From positions 124,001 to 188,000 of the forward strand of contig JAGPYM010000037.1 of NCBI GenBank assembly GCA_020736575.1: a stretch of DNA of 64,000 nucleotides, written 5' to 3'. Under the pieces are notes generated by a model. The model did no database searches. It saw only the letters and a program-made list of their open reading frames with translations, and was not told where the DNA came from. Positions 22,970-34,042 of this stretch are shown one piece after another. The first letter of the stretch is position 1. Each line of letters opens with the position of its first letter. A program made the translations under genes and the position numbers. The stretch comes from Thelonectria olida. Taxonomy: Eukaryota > Ascomycota > Sordariomycetes > Hypocreales > Nectriaceae.

Positions 22970-24806
22970 TTACATGAAACCTATATCGACCTCCTTGTCT
23001 AATATGGCCACTACTATTTGTGCTGCAACGCGATGTGCCTCGGCATCCATGGCAGCTGGTATGTCGGACAATATCGAGGGCTGGAAGATGCTAACCAGCC
23101 TCAACGGCGTCATCTTGTTTCGATCAGACTTGGAGGCAAAGACAGCCATGATATCTAACAAGTAGATCAAAAGCTGACGATTGAGCGCAGGTAATTCCAA
23201 AATGAGGGTTCGAATCCTGTCGAAAAACGAAGCATCCTCGTCCTCGTCCAGCTCTCGGTCGAGAAAGACATTGCATTGCTCAACATACCTTGCGAAGTGG
23301 TCGTATGGAATGATCGGCTCGGGGAGGCTTTTCAAATACCGTAATAACACACCAGCTGTGTCGTGAACGGTAAACTCATCCCAGTCATATTGTCTGCCAT
23401 ACATTGGAGGTGACTCCAGAATACGTTGCATGCTGCTCATTCGAACAGGATTCCCATTAATGGCAAAGACGTCTTGAATCTCAACCCCTGATATAGGACC
23501 ACCATTAGCCTTTCCCAAATATGACGGGCAAGCAAAAGCGTAAGACTTGCCATGTTGCTTCAAAATATTTCCTGTTTTGGCGACAGCAATAGGTATGTAC
23601 CCGTACACGACAGAGTTGCCGTCAGCATCAGACCTGGTAATAGTAGCCTTGGCGTAGGCGATGCTCGTCCCCAACGAGACCCCAAACACAGCAGGTCGCG
23701 GTTCTGGCTCTGGTTCTACTGATTGAGCACTTCGGAACAAACCCTTCAGCCATTTTCGTCGGGAAGACTTTTCTAAACCTTGAGGACTTGATCTCGGCGG
23801 GCTCTGAGAGGACATAGAGCCGCATATAGCAGGAGAAAAGTCGTAGTGATCTTTGTTAGTGATGTCACTGGCGTAAATTGGAATTGCCTGGATGCCAATA
23901 TGTGACACTTCGGAGAGACTGAGGCCGGATAGCATTGACCAGGACGCCGTCCTCCCAGCCGAGGTAATGACGGAAAAGCCATCCGAGTTGTCTCTCGCAG
24001 TAATACGGTAGGCTCTCGAGCTCATAAGTATCTCCTCAAACGCGAATCCTCGCTCATTGCGTTGCCACTTTGGACGCTCGTTAACAACTGGTGAATCAGG
24101 GTTAGGAGCCGCATCTTCCGTAGCAAAGTTATCGTCGAGTGTTTGTCGGTTGAGCCTAGACTCCATCGTCTCTAGTTGGTTTTGTTCTTCCTTCTGAGGC
24201 TCCCATGCAGCGAGTCGTTCCTTCAACATGACGTTTTGCAACAGTGTCTGTTCGACCAAGTTACAGAGTCTATCAACGTCGCGTTCTGCATCATTTTGAC
24301 TCTGGCTAAGAAAAAGGAATTTGAAGAGTAAGTACAAGGCCAATGGGTGAGCGAAATTATGTCTGTTAAACGTACCAAGTCAAGATGGTGAGCATCAGCG
24401 TTAGCGAGCTCTTGTGCGACTCCAGCCTGACGAGCACACCTTTGATATCCTTCTCTTTGCTCGCCCACCGCAACCGGTCGAGCAAATTCATTTCAGACTC
24501 GACTTGCAGGGCTGTAGCAAGCGTGTCCAGCTCCGAGAAGGTGCTGACTGTCGCAGCCAATGTCGCGACAACTTGGTCAACCATGATGAGGGAGGTTCGC
24601 GACCGAGAAGCGCGGTGGGTGCCCATAATGAAGAGTTGGAGAGAGCCAAGAACATTGGTGATGTCGTCGACTTCGGTTTTGATTTTGCTGCATTCTTGCG
24701 GGGCGTGACGAGCCTTATCGATGACACTGGCGAGAATTTTGGAGATTTGGGCAGCGGCTGTCAGCAGCCCGATGACGCTGGCTGCGGTGCTCAGAGGATC
24801 AGCCAT
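22970..24806 (-). CDS. HeLo-like N-terminal domain fused to RhoGAP domain lacking the arginine finger
   Basis: Exons in order of transcription: 24806-24376 and 24305-22970; 588 aa, joined LTC/QSQND. Residues 1-143 match the fungal HeLo-like N-terminal domain found at the front of STAND/NLR-type proteins: MADPLSTAASVIGLL, then THRASRSRTSLIMVDQVVATL. A coiled coil at about 145-180 and a low-complexity middle follow. Residues about 350-588 are a RhoGAP fold: VFGVSLGTSIAYA, YGYIPIAVAKTGNIL, YDWDEFTVHDTAGVLLRYLK, LPEPIIPY and NKMTPLRLVSIFQPSIL. The loop that normally reads IFRxSG with the catalytic Arg is VFAING here, Ala at residue 425. The protein probably binds Rho-type GTPases without normal GAP catalysis. 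HeLo-like domains can act at membranes in fungal cell death; a signalling or immune-like role is inference. Confidence 0.85.
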
Positions 24807-25786
24807 ATTTGGTGTCAGAGGTGCTTGGTCTTATGGCCCGTCGAGGCGGTCCATCGAAGGCGAGAGGACGTGTAAACACTGGCACTTGAGCCCGAAAAGG
24901 ATCCTTAAGGTTGAAGTCACGCGTGAGGGTAAAAGGCCTATGCCCTTTGAGACCAATTCTGTGCCCGTCAAAGCTGGAGACTCCGTCCTGGCCCTGCGAA
25001 AAGGACCAATTGGCACACGGCATTCGATTGTGGCTGGTGGATAAGTTACACCACACAGTAGACAAAGCTCGCAAATGCTCTCTCTACCTCTAGCCATATA
25101 GCAGAAGTTTGCTTCTTTGGTGATGCGGTCTATGGCTTCATATCATGGCGGCAACACGTCGATTTTGGTCTGGGCGCATTGCTGGAATAAGAGACGCACT
25201 ACGCTGATGGAGTATTCCTGTTTCCTGTTTCAGCTATGATGATTCCTCTGCAACAGGGTGAGAGGGGAAGAGGAGGAGGTTTAAGCAAGGTGGGAGCTGC
25301 AAGGAATAGAGATGATGAGAGGTTGTTTGACCTCATGGCCCATGGGACTGGTAAAGACTACGTGCCAAGGTAACTCCTTCCCTGGAACGTTTTCTTTGTT
25401 GTTGGGCTCCCTGAGACAAGGGAGGAAGAGTAAAGGTTTAGTGTTAAGATTTATATTTACAATTGTTTATTGTTTTAAATAGGAACTCGTTTACCTTGAG
25501 AGGCTTTGGTCACATGCCGCTGCCTCGAGATGACATTGAAGACTGTTGATTTCTGTAACTCACACTATTCCTAGGAAAGCATTCAAGAGCCCCGTGGCCA
25601 GAGCCCGACTCCTCCTTCCACCTTGTATACACCTACTCTATCAAAGCCGTCCTCAAACTCCTCACGCCCAACTCTTTGTCCCGGCCCTTTGTGCCAACAT
25701 CCGTTTTCTCACGCCCGAATATACACAAACACTACCCTTTCACAATCCATTCAGATAGACTATGCAACAAGGAAATGCACCAACTC
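24807..25786. other. Intergenic upstream of the HeLo-like/RhoGAP gene
   Basis: Promoter of the minus-strand HeLo-like gene and 3' UTR of the acyltransferase. Frames of 60-107 codons on both strands have no recognisable features. Confidence 0.5.
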
Positions 25787-27436
25787 TTAGAGCGCGGGCC
25801 CTTCCCACTGCTCCCGACGCATTCGCACATACCACGATTGCTTGTGAGGGAAAGAGACCTGTTTCTCGCGCGCGAATCCGCAGAACTCAAGGTGTTGCAA
25901 GAATCTAAAGTTATGTTAGAGAGACCACGTGTGAAGTAGTAAGGGCGCTTACCTGGCGTTATCAATTCGAGGTTCAAGGCACACGTTCATGGTCCGGTAA
26001 TCAGATGTTAAACACCAGTGAACGAGTCCTGACAACCAAACAGGAACTCGGCCCCTAGCCCATTCTTCTCCAATGAGGACATGCAGGCCCCTGTCGAACT
26101 CCCCAGCCTCGCTCCCAAGATATTGCCCCAGAATATCTTCCTTAACCCAGTAGATTTCAAAGTAGCCAAAAGGTACCCCGTCCCAAAGTCCAATAACAGG
26201 GAATGAGTGCTGCTGCTTCAACGAGTTTGTCAGGAACTCGGGGCTGTAGTCGCTCCAGAACGCATTGACACGCGGCTTGGCCATCCACCGGTCCAAGAGG
26301 GCAGTATCGCTGAGGGAGGTCAGATGACTCTGCTCCGGGGGCTTCTGTCCAACGGGCCCATAGTATGGCACGGGCTTTGGAGAGCAAGATGCAACTCGGA
26401 ATGAAAGATACTGGCTCACACTAGGAACAAACCGAGTGTAGAAGACTTCTCCCATCCTCGGGGGCTTTGGTCGAAGCGGGTGTCGAATGTTGTTGGTAAA
26501 GACATACTGCAAAGGTGAAGGAGGGTAATAAGTAGGCAGGTGAGAGCTCGAAAAGAAAGGACCGATGGGGAAGCTAGGAACAGTCACCATTGTCATTGGA
26601 GTTGGCCCACCAGGCAGGTCGCTATCCAGCCGTCCGAACGAAGAGTTGGGAGAGTGGAGTGAATGCCGGAGAGCACCATGATTCTCGATAGGTGATCCCG
26701 GCCGGCTGCTAGTAGGGGATCCCGGGAACGAAGCTAGTGCCCGGTTCGGCTGCAACGAGAAGAGGAACAGTCTACCAGGGAGCTGCCAGAACATGCGCCG
26801 AGTAACAAACATCTGCGTCCAAGCACCTCCATTATCGTCGAGGCTCGTCCCAACGGCCGTATCAGCCGTGGCCACAAGGCCCATCCGCTCCAGCTTGGGT
26901 ATGAGGTTCCGGCCCCGCAACACGCCGTCGCGCTTGATATTGATCCTCCACTCGCCCCGGGGCTTCGCGCCGAGGGGGGTGGCCTTTGCGGCGTCGGCGG
27001 GGACCTGCGGATCGGGTTCGGCCTGGTGGAAGTACCAGTAGAGCGTGATCCACAGCATCATGGCGATCTGACGGGTGGGGCTGGCCGCCGGCTTGAACTC
27101 GGTGCTTGAAGGGTTCGCGATGGAGGAGATGAAGAGGTTGTCGCCCTGGAGGGTTGGCTTGGAGAAGGAGTGGATATGGCGCTTCACACGGGCGGCGGCA
27201 GCAGCATCGCTGTCAAGAGCAACTCCGTCTCCATTCTCAGCTCCAGGCTTGTTATCGTCGTCGTCGTCGTTCTTGCTATCGGGCTCTTGGGATTCGGTGT
27301 TGAGGACAACAGTCCATCCGACGGGGAACGCGTTGTGGTGGGTGTTGAGCTCGTGGCTCTTGAAGCCAAGGCCAGCAAAGACAGGCGTAACGGTAAATGT
27401 CTGGCCGTCAGGCAGACGTATCACTTGGGGCGCCAT
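25787..27436 (-). CDS. sidL: N5-hydroxyornithine acyltransferase of hydroxamate siderophore synthesis (SidL/SidF family)
   Basis: GNAT-type acyltransferase (IucB/Acetyltransf_8 fold) that acylates N5-hydroxy-ornithine to make siderophore hydroxamates. Exons: 27436-25953 and 25904-25787; 533 aa. The second exon, 38 codons, restores the conserved end RFLQHLEFCGFAREKQ, FPHKQSWYVRMRRE. The family N-terminus MAPQVIRLPDGQTFTVTP is intact. The C-terminal half carries the acyltransferase motifs: FWSDYSPEFLTNSLKQQHSF, PVIGLWDGVPFGYFEIYW and the RGLHVLIGEE acyl-CoA loop. A Pro/Ser-rich insert at about 230-330 makes it longer than typical. It ends PAL rather than a PTS1 tripeptide, which fits the cytosolic acetylating enzyme SidL (ferricrocin) better than peroxisomal SidF; the symbol is tentative. 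Confidence 0.82.
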
Positions 27437-28141
27437 AGTGGTGACCTATTAGTCTTGCGTTTTCGGCCGGTGAGGGGTGGGGGATGAACATAGATTTAAG
27501 AGCTAGTGCCGGGTTGATATGAAGATTTGAGGGGTTCAAGCTTCTGGAAGGAGTCTCGAACGGTTCCAGAACTCTACCGCTTCCGTGCTCATGCTGACCT
27601 CACTGGAAACGATCGTGACAAACGCAAAGGTCATGGTTGGACGTTGCGTTCCATGGTGGAGTGAGAGGCGGCGTCCTCGAGTTGGCGGTTTGTTGGCTGG
27701 GTGGGTGGGGTGAGGTGGGATGTGAAGAGCTTGGTGTGGAGGGCGATTAGCGTCCCGATGGACTCAGCGGCACTGTGCAGACCACTTGTGCAACCCGTAC
27801 TTATACAGTGCCAATATCTCCCAAAAAAACATTGTACGTCATTCCACCGCCATCACCCCATCCCAAAAGCTTCAATTGCATGCTAGCAGTCGCAACACTT
27901 TGAGTTAAACCAAGTAACTTGATTGTTAGTCTGATTAATTTGTTCTCTATTTGCGCTTCCCATTCTTGATCGGGTTGTGCGCATTGTCCACGTTGCTTGC
28001 GCCGAACAGCATACCCATACATCATCATCACACGACTTCACAAGCCTCGGGAGCCTCCTTCTCAAGATCGACCCAGTATCGACGGCCTTGCCGATATCCC
28101 GAACATCCTAGTCCTCAGCTATCATACGGCTCTTCTGTAGC
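27437..28141. other. Intergenic, tandem minus-strand genes
   Basis: Promoter of the acyltransferase gene and 3' UTR of the calcium uniporter gene. No additional gene seen. Confidence 0.5.
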
Positions 28142-29616
28142 TCATTCTTTAGACTTGGACTTTGATGAGGCTTGTGATGCCTCGCCAGCCGCATCATTGT
28201 CGTCCTCCTCTTGCGACCCTTCCTTCTTGCCCCCGCCACTCTTCTTCTTCTCCGCCTCCAACACCTCCTTGACGTCTTCCCCGATGTCCTTCATTTCATT
28301 CCACCGGACGTCGTACTCTTCTGCGGCGAACCTGATTTCTTTGCGCAACATGTTGGCCTCGTGCACAAGCTGCTCCCACTTGGCTTCGTCGAAGCCTCGT
28401 TCCTGGTATAATGCGCTCTGGCGCTTCGATACGGTGATCTTCATGGCAGTCCTGTAGCTCAGATCTCGGCTAATGTACAGGAACCACCAATAACCACCGA
28501 GCACGGTAGTCAGTCCGACGAGATAGGTAATTGGTTCCACTAGATCCCAACCCATCTCGGTATGGAATGTAATGTAGTAAACGACCCCCCACCATCCCGC
28601 GAGAGCAAAGAATCCACCCTGTGCAATGCGGTGGGCTCCTTGGTGAGCGAGTTCGTCGCATTCGGACTTGACTTTGGACATGGTTTCGATCTCTCGGGAC
28701 ATTCTCCTCAGCCGCGTTCGCATGTAGTAGGTCCGGTCCTTAAAGCTTGGGACGGCAACTCGCAGCTCCTTTTCATGACCCTCTATGTCGATGGCGAACT
28801 CTCGACCACGCGCCGCGTCCCGGATAAAATCCCCCACCTCGGTGCTTCCGCTCCAGCGCACCCACTGGGCATGTTTCCTATCGGGCCCTTCGTGGCCAAG
28901 ACCAGAGTATGAGGCAACATTTCCGTCTTTTGGGGGTGCTTTCTCCTTCGGTGTTTCCTCTTGGTCTCCTTCCGCCCGAAACACGATATCCGGGAGCTTG
29001 TCTCGGCCGTTTTGTCGCAGGGGTGGAATCTCCGCCTGTATCAGCCTCTCTAGGTAAGAAAGCGGCTGTTGGGGGTGAACGAGAAGTGCCAATGGCTGGA
29101 CTGTCGCGTCTTTATTCTTTCCCTCCTCGATTGGTTCGTTGATGTGTTCTTGTTTAGGATGGAAGGGCATGGGCAGAATGAGTTTGAGAAGTCTCGTTGG
29201 AGTCGTTAAGAGTCGGCCTAAGTCGGTGGCATTAGCGGCTCGTGATCCATTCAGCTCCAGGGCTTCGGCTTACCTTTTGTCGCATCTCCATGTGTAGGGT
29301 CTGGGGATGTCGACTCTGGTTGTGCGTGGCTGCTTTCCCTGTGCCATGGTCGGTCGTTCTCGAGGGTCTGCGCGCTCTTTCCTGATGTCACCGTTCGCAG
29401 TTCTTGTCGTTCGGCCTCATCGGTCAATTCTTGTTGCTTTTTACTTGATTCATTGTCTCTCAGGAAGCCTGATGTTGAAAACGGGCGTGAAAGAGCTGCG
29501 TTCTTTTGTGCACTTCGCAACGGCAAGCGCTGGCTGCAGACGTAGATGTTGGAAAGAGACCGCGTGCGAGCCGAAGTCGAGAATCGCAGCGCTGTGCGAC
29601 AGAGAGTATTACTCAT
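28142..29616 (-). CDS. mcuA: Mitochondrial calcium uniporter pore subunit
   Basis: Inner-membrane Ca2+ channel of mitochondria. Exons: 29616-29274 and 29217-28142 with a 56-nt intron; 472 aa. The junction restores the conserved [19 protein letters not shown]. The N-terminus is Arg/Ser-rich without early acidic residues, as expected for import ([20 protein letters not shown]). The signature WDLVEP lies at 338-343 between two transmembrane helices (about 314-334 and 344-364), the fungal form of the animal WDIMEP selectivity filter. Coiled coils flank the pore (about 275-310 and 375-440). The C-terminal 40 residues are a Lys/Ser/Glu low-complexity tail. Filamentous fungi carry this pore protein although budding yeast lacks it. 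Confidence 0.93.
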
Positions 29617-30488
29617 CTTGGTCTTTCGAAGCAGAATACAACGCAGATCGCTTTAAGGTTGAGAATGGTCTTCCAAAAGTCACAATTGCGGGAAGCATCG
29701 AAGAAGTGAACACTCAAATGTCAGAGCTATCCCCAAGCTTGGCAGCTCAGTCAAGGGTCCATGACGTCATGATCTAAGACTGTCGCAAGTGGCTTCATCC
29801 AGCGCCATCTTGATTGGACACGACAGCTTCCATCTCCCCTGAGCAATGCCAATTCCGGTATTTTGCTGTCCCGTCCTTGGCTTGTCTGAGCAATTGGCAT
29901 TAGATTGAGTCGTGTGACTTTGTGCATCTGGGAGAGTCGCGCTCGTGGACAAATGATTCGGGCGCATTATTCGTGTTGGTTATGAGCCGGTTTTCAACAT
30001 GCTCATTAACGAGACACAGGCAAGTGGGCTGCAAAAAACACGAGACACTTTGGGCCGATCTCCCATACTAAATCTTAGAAACTGTCTCGTATATTTTGCT
30101 ACCCGCTGACAGGGTGATGAAGTTATCATTCATGTGCAATATTATTATCCACTGCCACAACTCATCCTACAATGACTCATGTATTAGGTGAATTACCTGT
30201 TGGTTAAGTCAATTGCATACTATCGCTATAAATCCCCAAGACCATATTGTCACTCCCGTATTATCATGCTGAAAAATGGAAAACCAGATCAGATCTAGGG
30301 TAGTGTACTTTCAATCTTCACGACAGAACGGATAAGGAACATCGCTCAGTGCCTCTTTTTTATATCGGACAAAAATACAGTAGAATTTCAATGCAGTCTC
30401 TGGGGACGATACAGTGTCAATATCTACGGTAGAGGCCAAAAAAAAAAGGGGCAAATCCCAGTTTGCCAAAGGTCAAGCCGGTGAAAGC

Positions 30489-30495
30489 AAAAAAA
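30489..30495 (-). terminator. RNA polymerase III T-run terminator of tRNA-iMet
   Basis: Seven T residues on the minus strand, 28 bases beyond the tRNA 3' end, the normal Pol III stop signal. Confidence 0.75.
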
Positions 30496-30523
30496 GACGA
30501 CCTCACCAGAGTGAGGAACTGCT

Positions 30524-30595
30524 TAGCAATTGCACGTTTCGATCGTGCGACCTCCGGGTTATGAGCCCGGCGCGCTTCCACTGCGCCAAATTGCT
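30524..30595 (-). tRNA. tRNA-iMet: Initiator tRNA-Met (CAT)
   Basis: A 72-base intronless cloverleaf. Acceptor stem AGCAATT/AATTGCT, discriminator A; D arm GCGC-AGTGGAA-GCGC; anticodon stem CCGGG/CCCGG around CTCATAA; variable loop AGGTC; T stem GCACG/CGTGC. It is the initiator rather than the elongator: the first pair is A-U, and the T loop is ATCGAAA with A in place of the usual T at position 54, both diagnostic of eukaryotic initiator tRNA. Internal A box (TGGCGCAGTGG) and B box (GATCGAAAC) are intact. Confidence 0.96.
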
Positions 30596-31296
30596 TTCTT
30601 GCTGCATTCGATATCCTTTCTGGACCTGAATCGAGCATGATGAATGCGTATGCTGCCCTAGCCCTCGGCGGAGACTGGCCCACGCTTGTCTCCTTAACGA
30701 TACGCCTTTCTCGAGCTTTCACCATGAATGTTGCCTCAATATTGATTACCTTTTCAATGAAATAAATAGATCGAGCCTCCCGAGCATATTCTAAAGGAAG
30801 TTCTCCTGCTATTAACACATCGGCAGGATTTGACATCCGACGTGACATGACCTCTCTGATCGGACTTCGCCAGGCTGACATGCAAATAATGTCCGGGGAA
30901 TAAAAGCGCCGGACTGCTAAATTCGGGAAAGATTTCACATTGGGATGGGCCGAGAGCCAATCAGCTCGCGAGTTGCAGCAAAAACAAAAAAAGCGACCTG
31001 TCTCATTTTCCCCATTTATGGCAATGGTACTCATTTTCTGATTTGGCTGAAAACCGCCCCACCGGGCTCCTGGACAAAAGTGGAGCCATGTGCTGGGATC
31101 AGCCTTCCAAGCATAAGTATTGGAGCGATTTCCCCAATTTTGATTTGCTCCATGCTTCTTACATCTACACGTTTTGATACCGAACTGCTGCTCAATTCTT
31201 CTACTGTCAGGAACAACTCTCTATACCACTTCAACTGACTGGTTTTTTGCACTACTTCGGTTCATCAACAACTTGTACTGTCTGAAGGCATATTCT

Positions 31297-31950
31297 ATAT
31301 ACTGCTGCACTCTGAAGACGCGTTCTGAAGAGCCACTTTGGTCATTATCACCAGTGGAAGCAACGTAAACAAACAACTTCTGCCGTCTCAGGCCACTCTC
31401 TCTTCTGCTACACCCCGAAGACTGATTCTGAGGAGCCATTTGGTCATCATCTGGATCACCCAAGTGGAAGAAACGTAAACGAACAAACAACTTTTGCCGT
31501 TAGGCCACTCTATCAACTGCTGCACTCTGAAGACTCGTTCTGAAGAGCCACTTGGTCACTATCTTGATCTCAGTGGAAGTAACGTAAACAACTAAACAAC
31601 TTTTGCCGTCTCAAGTCACATTCTATCTATTGCTGTACTCTGAAGATTTGTTCTGAAGAGCCGCCATTGTCATCACCTTGGTCCTCCAGGTGGAAGCAAC
31701 ATAAACAAACAAACAACTCTTGCTACCTCAGGCTGAACTCTATTTACTGCTGCACTCTAAAGATTCGTTCTGAAGAGCCACGATTGCCATTATCTTAAAC
31801 ATCCAAGTGGAAGCGCCCTGAGCAAGATTCACCAACCTTTACTTTTTTGAGACGCATACTACACACTACTTTATACTCTGAAGACACGTTCTGAAGAGCT
31901 ACTTGCCGTCCTCTGGATCCTCCAAGTGCGGTATCTGGAGCAATAATAAA
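31297..31950. repeat. Degenerate ~110-bp tandem repeat, six units
   Basis: Six head-to-tail units whose common core (CTCTGAAGAnncGTTCTGAAG) starts at about 31311, 31414, 31526, 31639, 31756 and 31877, giving spacings of 103 to 121 bases. Each unit also carries AGTGGAAGnAACGTAAACAA and, in most, TTTTGCCGTCTCAGGCCACT. Copies 2-4 are best preserved, and copies 5 and 6 decay in their second half. A weaker copy may precede at about 31190-31296. No open frame runs through it. It ends about 100 bases before an orphan gene. Confidence 0.85.
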
Positions 31951-32049
31951 CAAACCTTGACCAAAACCCCCCGGTGAACAACTGAGTAGTGTAGGCTTAC
32001 CTACCAGACTCTCTTCATGCATGTAGTACTAACATTATCAAGAGCAAAC

Positions 32050-33204
32050 ATGTCTCCTCAACAGTTCTCCGTAGCCTCTTCTCTGATCCTTGCGACTGTC
32101 ACCAACCAGCGCTTGATCGTTGAAAAGCTCGACACCCAGCAATACAGGCAAAGAATGACTGAGCCATGCTGCGGGACTGAATATCATCTTGTCCTTGACT
32201 CTTTCCTTTGGGAGCTTGGCACGCCCGGTAGCAAGGTCTACGGCTGGGTTAAACAGACCAACTCCCACAAGCGCTGGAGCTGGCGACAGCGACGCGCTTT
32301 CAAGACCATGATTAGAAGGATGAAGAAGGATGTCCCACAAGAGAGTCGACACTTCATCAACACTCTCAATGTCCAACTGGCTAGCCTTGGCATTGAAAAC
32401 ATCAGAGTGCTTCCCGAAGTGGGCTCGGGTTACCATTTTTTTGCACTCGCAGAAATACAACTGCAAACCAATGAGCAGGCACACGCCGCTCGTTGTTCCT
32501 CAATTTCTGGGAAAGGCGATGAGACCTACCCAATGAATCTGGTGGCCTCCAACAAGAAGAGGCGCAAATCCACTACCATGTCATTGATTTCACTTGATGA
32601 CGCCCTCCTTCCCATGCCTGAACTGCAAAGGGAGGAGGAGCAACCCAATGTGCCACAGGGGCCAGTTGAGACCTGGGAATTTTGGGCAAAGAAGCTGCCG
32701 GGTGCTTGGGGGCCCGAGACTCCCATCACCCCAGAAGCCACAGCAGCAGCAGCAGAGCCCGAGCCCTTCGTGGCTCGAGGCTGGAACGCAGAAGACCCTG
32801 CAAAGGTTGAGTTCAGTGCGTGGATGCAGAGACATCACATCCCGCCATACTCAAAGGTCGACATGTACTACCGTCGGCCTATGGGCCGTAGATCGCGACC
32901 GCGGCTGCCCGGTGGTTGGTTTACCTACTCTGACGACGACGGCAAACCACCACCACCTCCACCATTCAAGTTTGAGAGGCGTCGCAGCGGTCTACGGATG
33001 CCAGGTGAATTCCCTGCAGAGTTCACGCATCCCCATCGGAAGAAGTTCGAATTCCCAGCAGTCATTGGCGAGATGCCACATGTGCCTGGCGCATATGTGG
33101 AAGAGCCACGCTGGTCGGCGTACAAGCCACCAGTCCGACAACGGGCCCCGGGCATGGCTTACAAGCAAGTCATGCCCGGGCACTGGGATGAAGACTTCTT
33201 CTGA
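32050..33204 (+). CDS. Orphan hypothetical protein, Pro-rich C-terminal half
   Basis: Single-exon frame of 384 aa from the ATG at 32050 (MSPQQFSVASS); an ATG 11 codons upstream at 32017 is possible. I recognise no domain. Residues about 1-130 look like a mixed helical domain with charged helices (WSWRQRRAFKTMIRRMKKD). A basic NKKRRK near 168 could be a nuclear signal. The second half is rich in Pro, Arg, Trp and aromatic residues with repeated short motifs of the type RxPGxW or MPGxF, and ends MPGHWDEDFF. No signal peptide or transmembrane helix is seen. The full-length open frame with sensible codon use supports a gene; the preceding minisatellite suggests fast-evolving surroundings. Confidence 0.65.
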   Translation: MSPQQFSVASSLILATVTNQRLIVEKLDTQQYRQRMTEPCCGTEYHLVLDSFLWELGTPGSKVYGWVKQTNSHKRWSWRQRRAFKTMIRRMKKDVPQESRHFINTLNVQLASLGIENIRVLPEVGSGYHFFALAEIQLQTNEQAHAARCSSISGKGDETYPMNLVASNKKRRKSTTMSLISLDDALLPMPELQREEEQPNVPQGPVETWEFWAKKLPGAWGPETPITPEATAAAAEPEPFVARGWNAEDPAKVEFSAWMQRHHIPPYSKVDMYYRRPMGRRSRPRLPGGWFTYSDDDGKPPPPPPFKFERRRSGLRMPGEFPAEFTHPHRKKFEFPAVIGEMPHVPGAYVEEPRWSAYKPPVRQRAPGMAYKQVMPGHWDEDFF

Positions 33205-34042
33205 TTCTTGGGGAGAACTCTGTGGGGATTCACTTGGCATGCAGCCTGATTATTAGAGGTTGCACCCACCCCCAAAAAAAACATCTCGACTGCACCGTCA
33301 GTCAGTTACGCATACAAGTCTCGTATGCATGTATACGAATACGCAACCAGTTGTTTTCTGGTGTGCGGGAGGATGAGGAGGGTGGGGTTGAAAAAAAGCA
33401 AAGAGACATGCATGTCTTCTTATTGAGCTGGTGTCTCTTGATTTGGCGCTGGGCGCTTGGAAAAGCAAAGAGAGTGTGGCTCTGTCTTCTGCTGCGTGTC
33501 TTGTTTTGCGTTGGGAATGGCGTTTTGTCTGCTTGATGCGCACTGATGGAGTTTTGGGTTACACATGGTGTTTTGATCTTTTTGACGATGCCTGCATAAA
33601 ATGCACAGAATATTAACGAAGTGTTCTTCGAAGGTTGTTGCTCAATGCTTGCTATGAGCTCTGACGTGATTAAAGCCCATCCATCTGTAACTATGCCCGC
33701 TCTCAAACATAATTTTGTTGGTGTTGAGGGGCTGCATGTTGTCGGGCAGTCGTCCAGGGTCTAAATTGGACCTGAGTTAGCGGTCCCCGCCCTAAACTCC
33801 ATTGGGCTTTCCATCTTCACATTCCTCCAGGTCACCAGCCATCGGAGGATATCGTCCAAAACTTCCCGAACAAGTCGGCGGTGTAGTTACAGAGCTTCCC
33901 TTACTGCTGGAAACCCATCTGCCACACCCCTTCTTCTCAATACTATTTTATAACGCGAGTTTGTTCCTCTATTGCGTTCAATTGAGCCTCCCCTATCTTC
34001 ACAAGCCAGCTTCTCCCCCTCTCAACTACCCCGCTTCTCACA
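33205..34042. other. Intergenic
   Basis: 3' region of the orphan gene and promoter/leader of the mevalonate diphosphate decarboxylase gene, pyrimidine-rich just before the start. Nothing else seen. Confidence 0.5.

Larger units (their letters stand above)
29617..32049. other. Gene-poor stretch with tRNA and minisatellite
   Basis: Apart from the initiator tRNA and the tandem repeat annotated separately, no protein gene is accepted. A 205-codon minus-strand frame at 30417-31034 runs straight through the tRNA and was rejected. Confidence 0.6.

Noticed and set aside
30417..31034. 205-codon minus-strand frame
   Set aside because: It reads straight through the initiator tRNA gene and its terminator and shows no domain signal.
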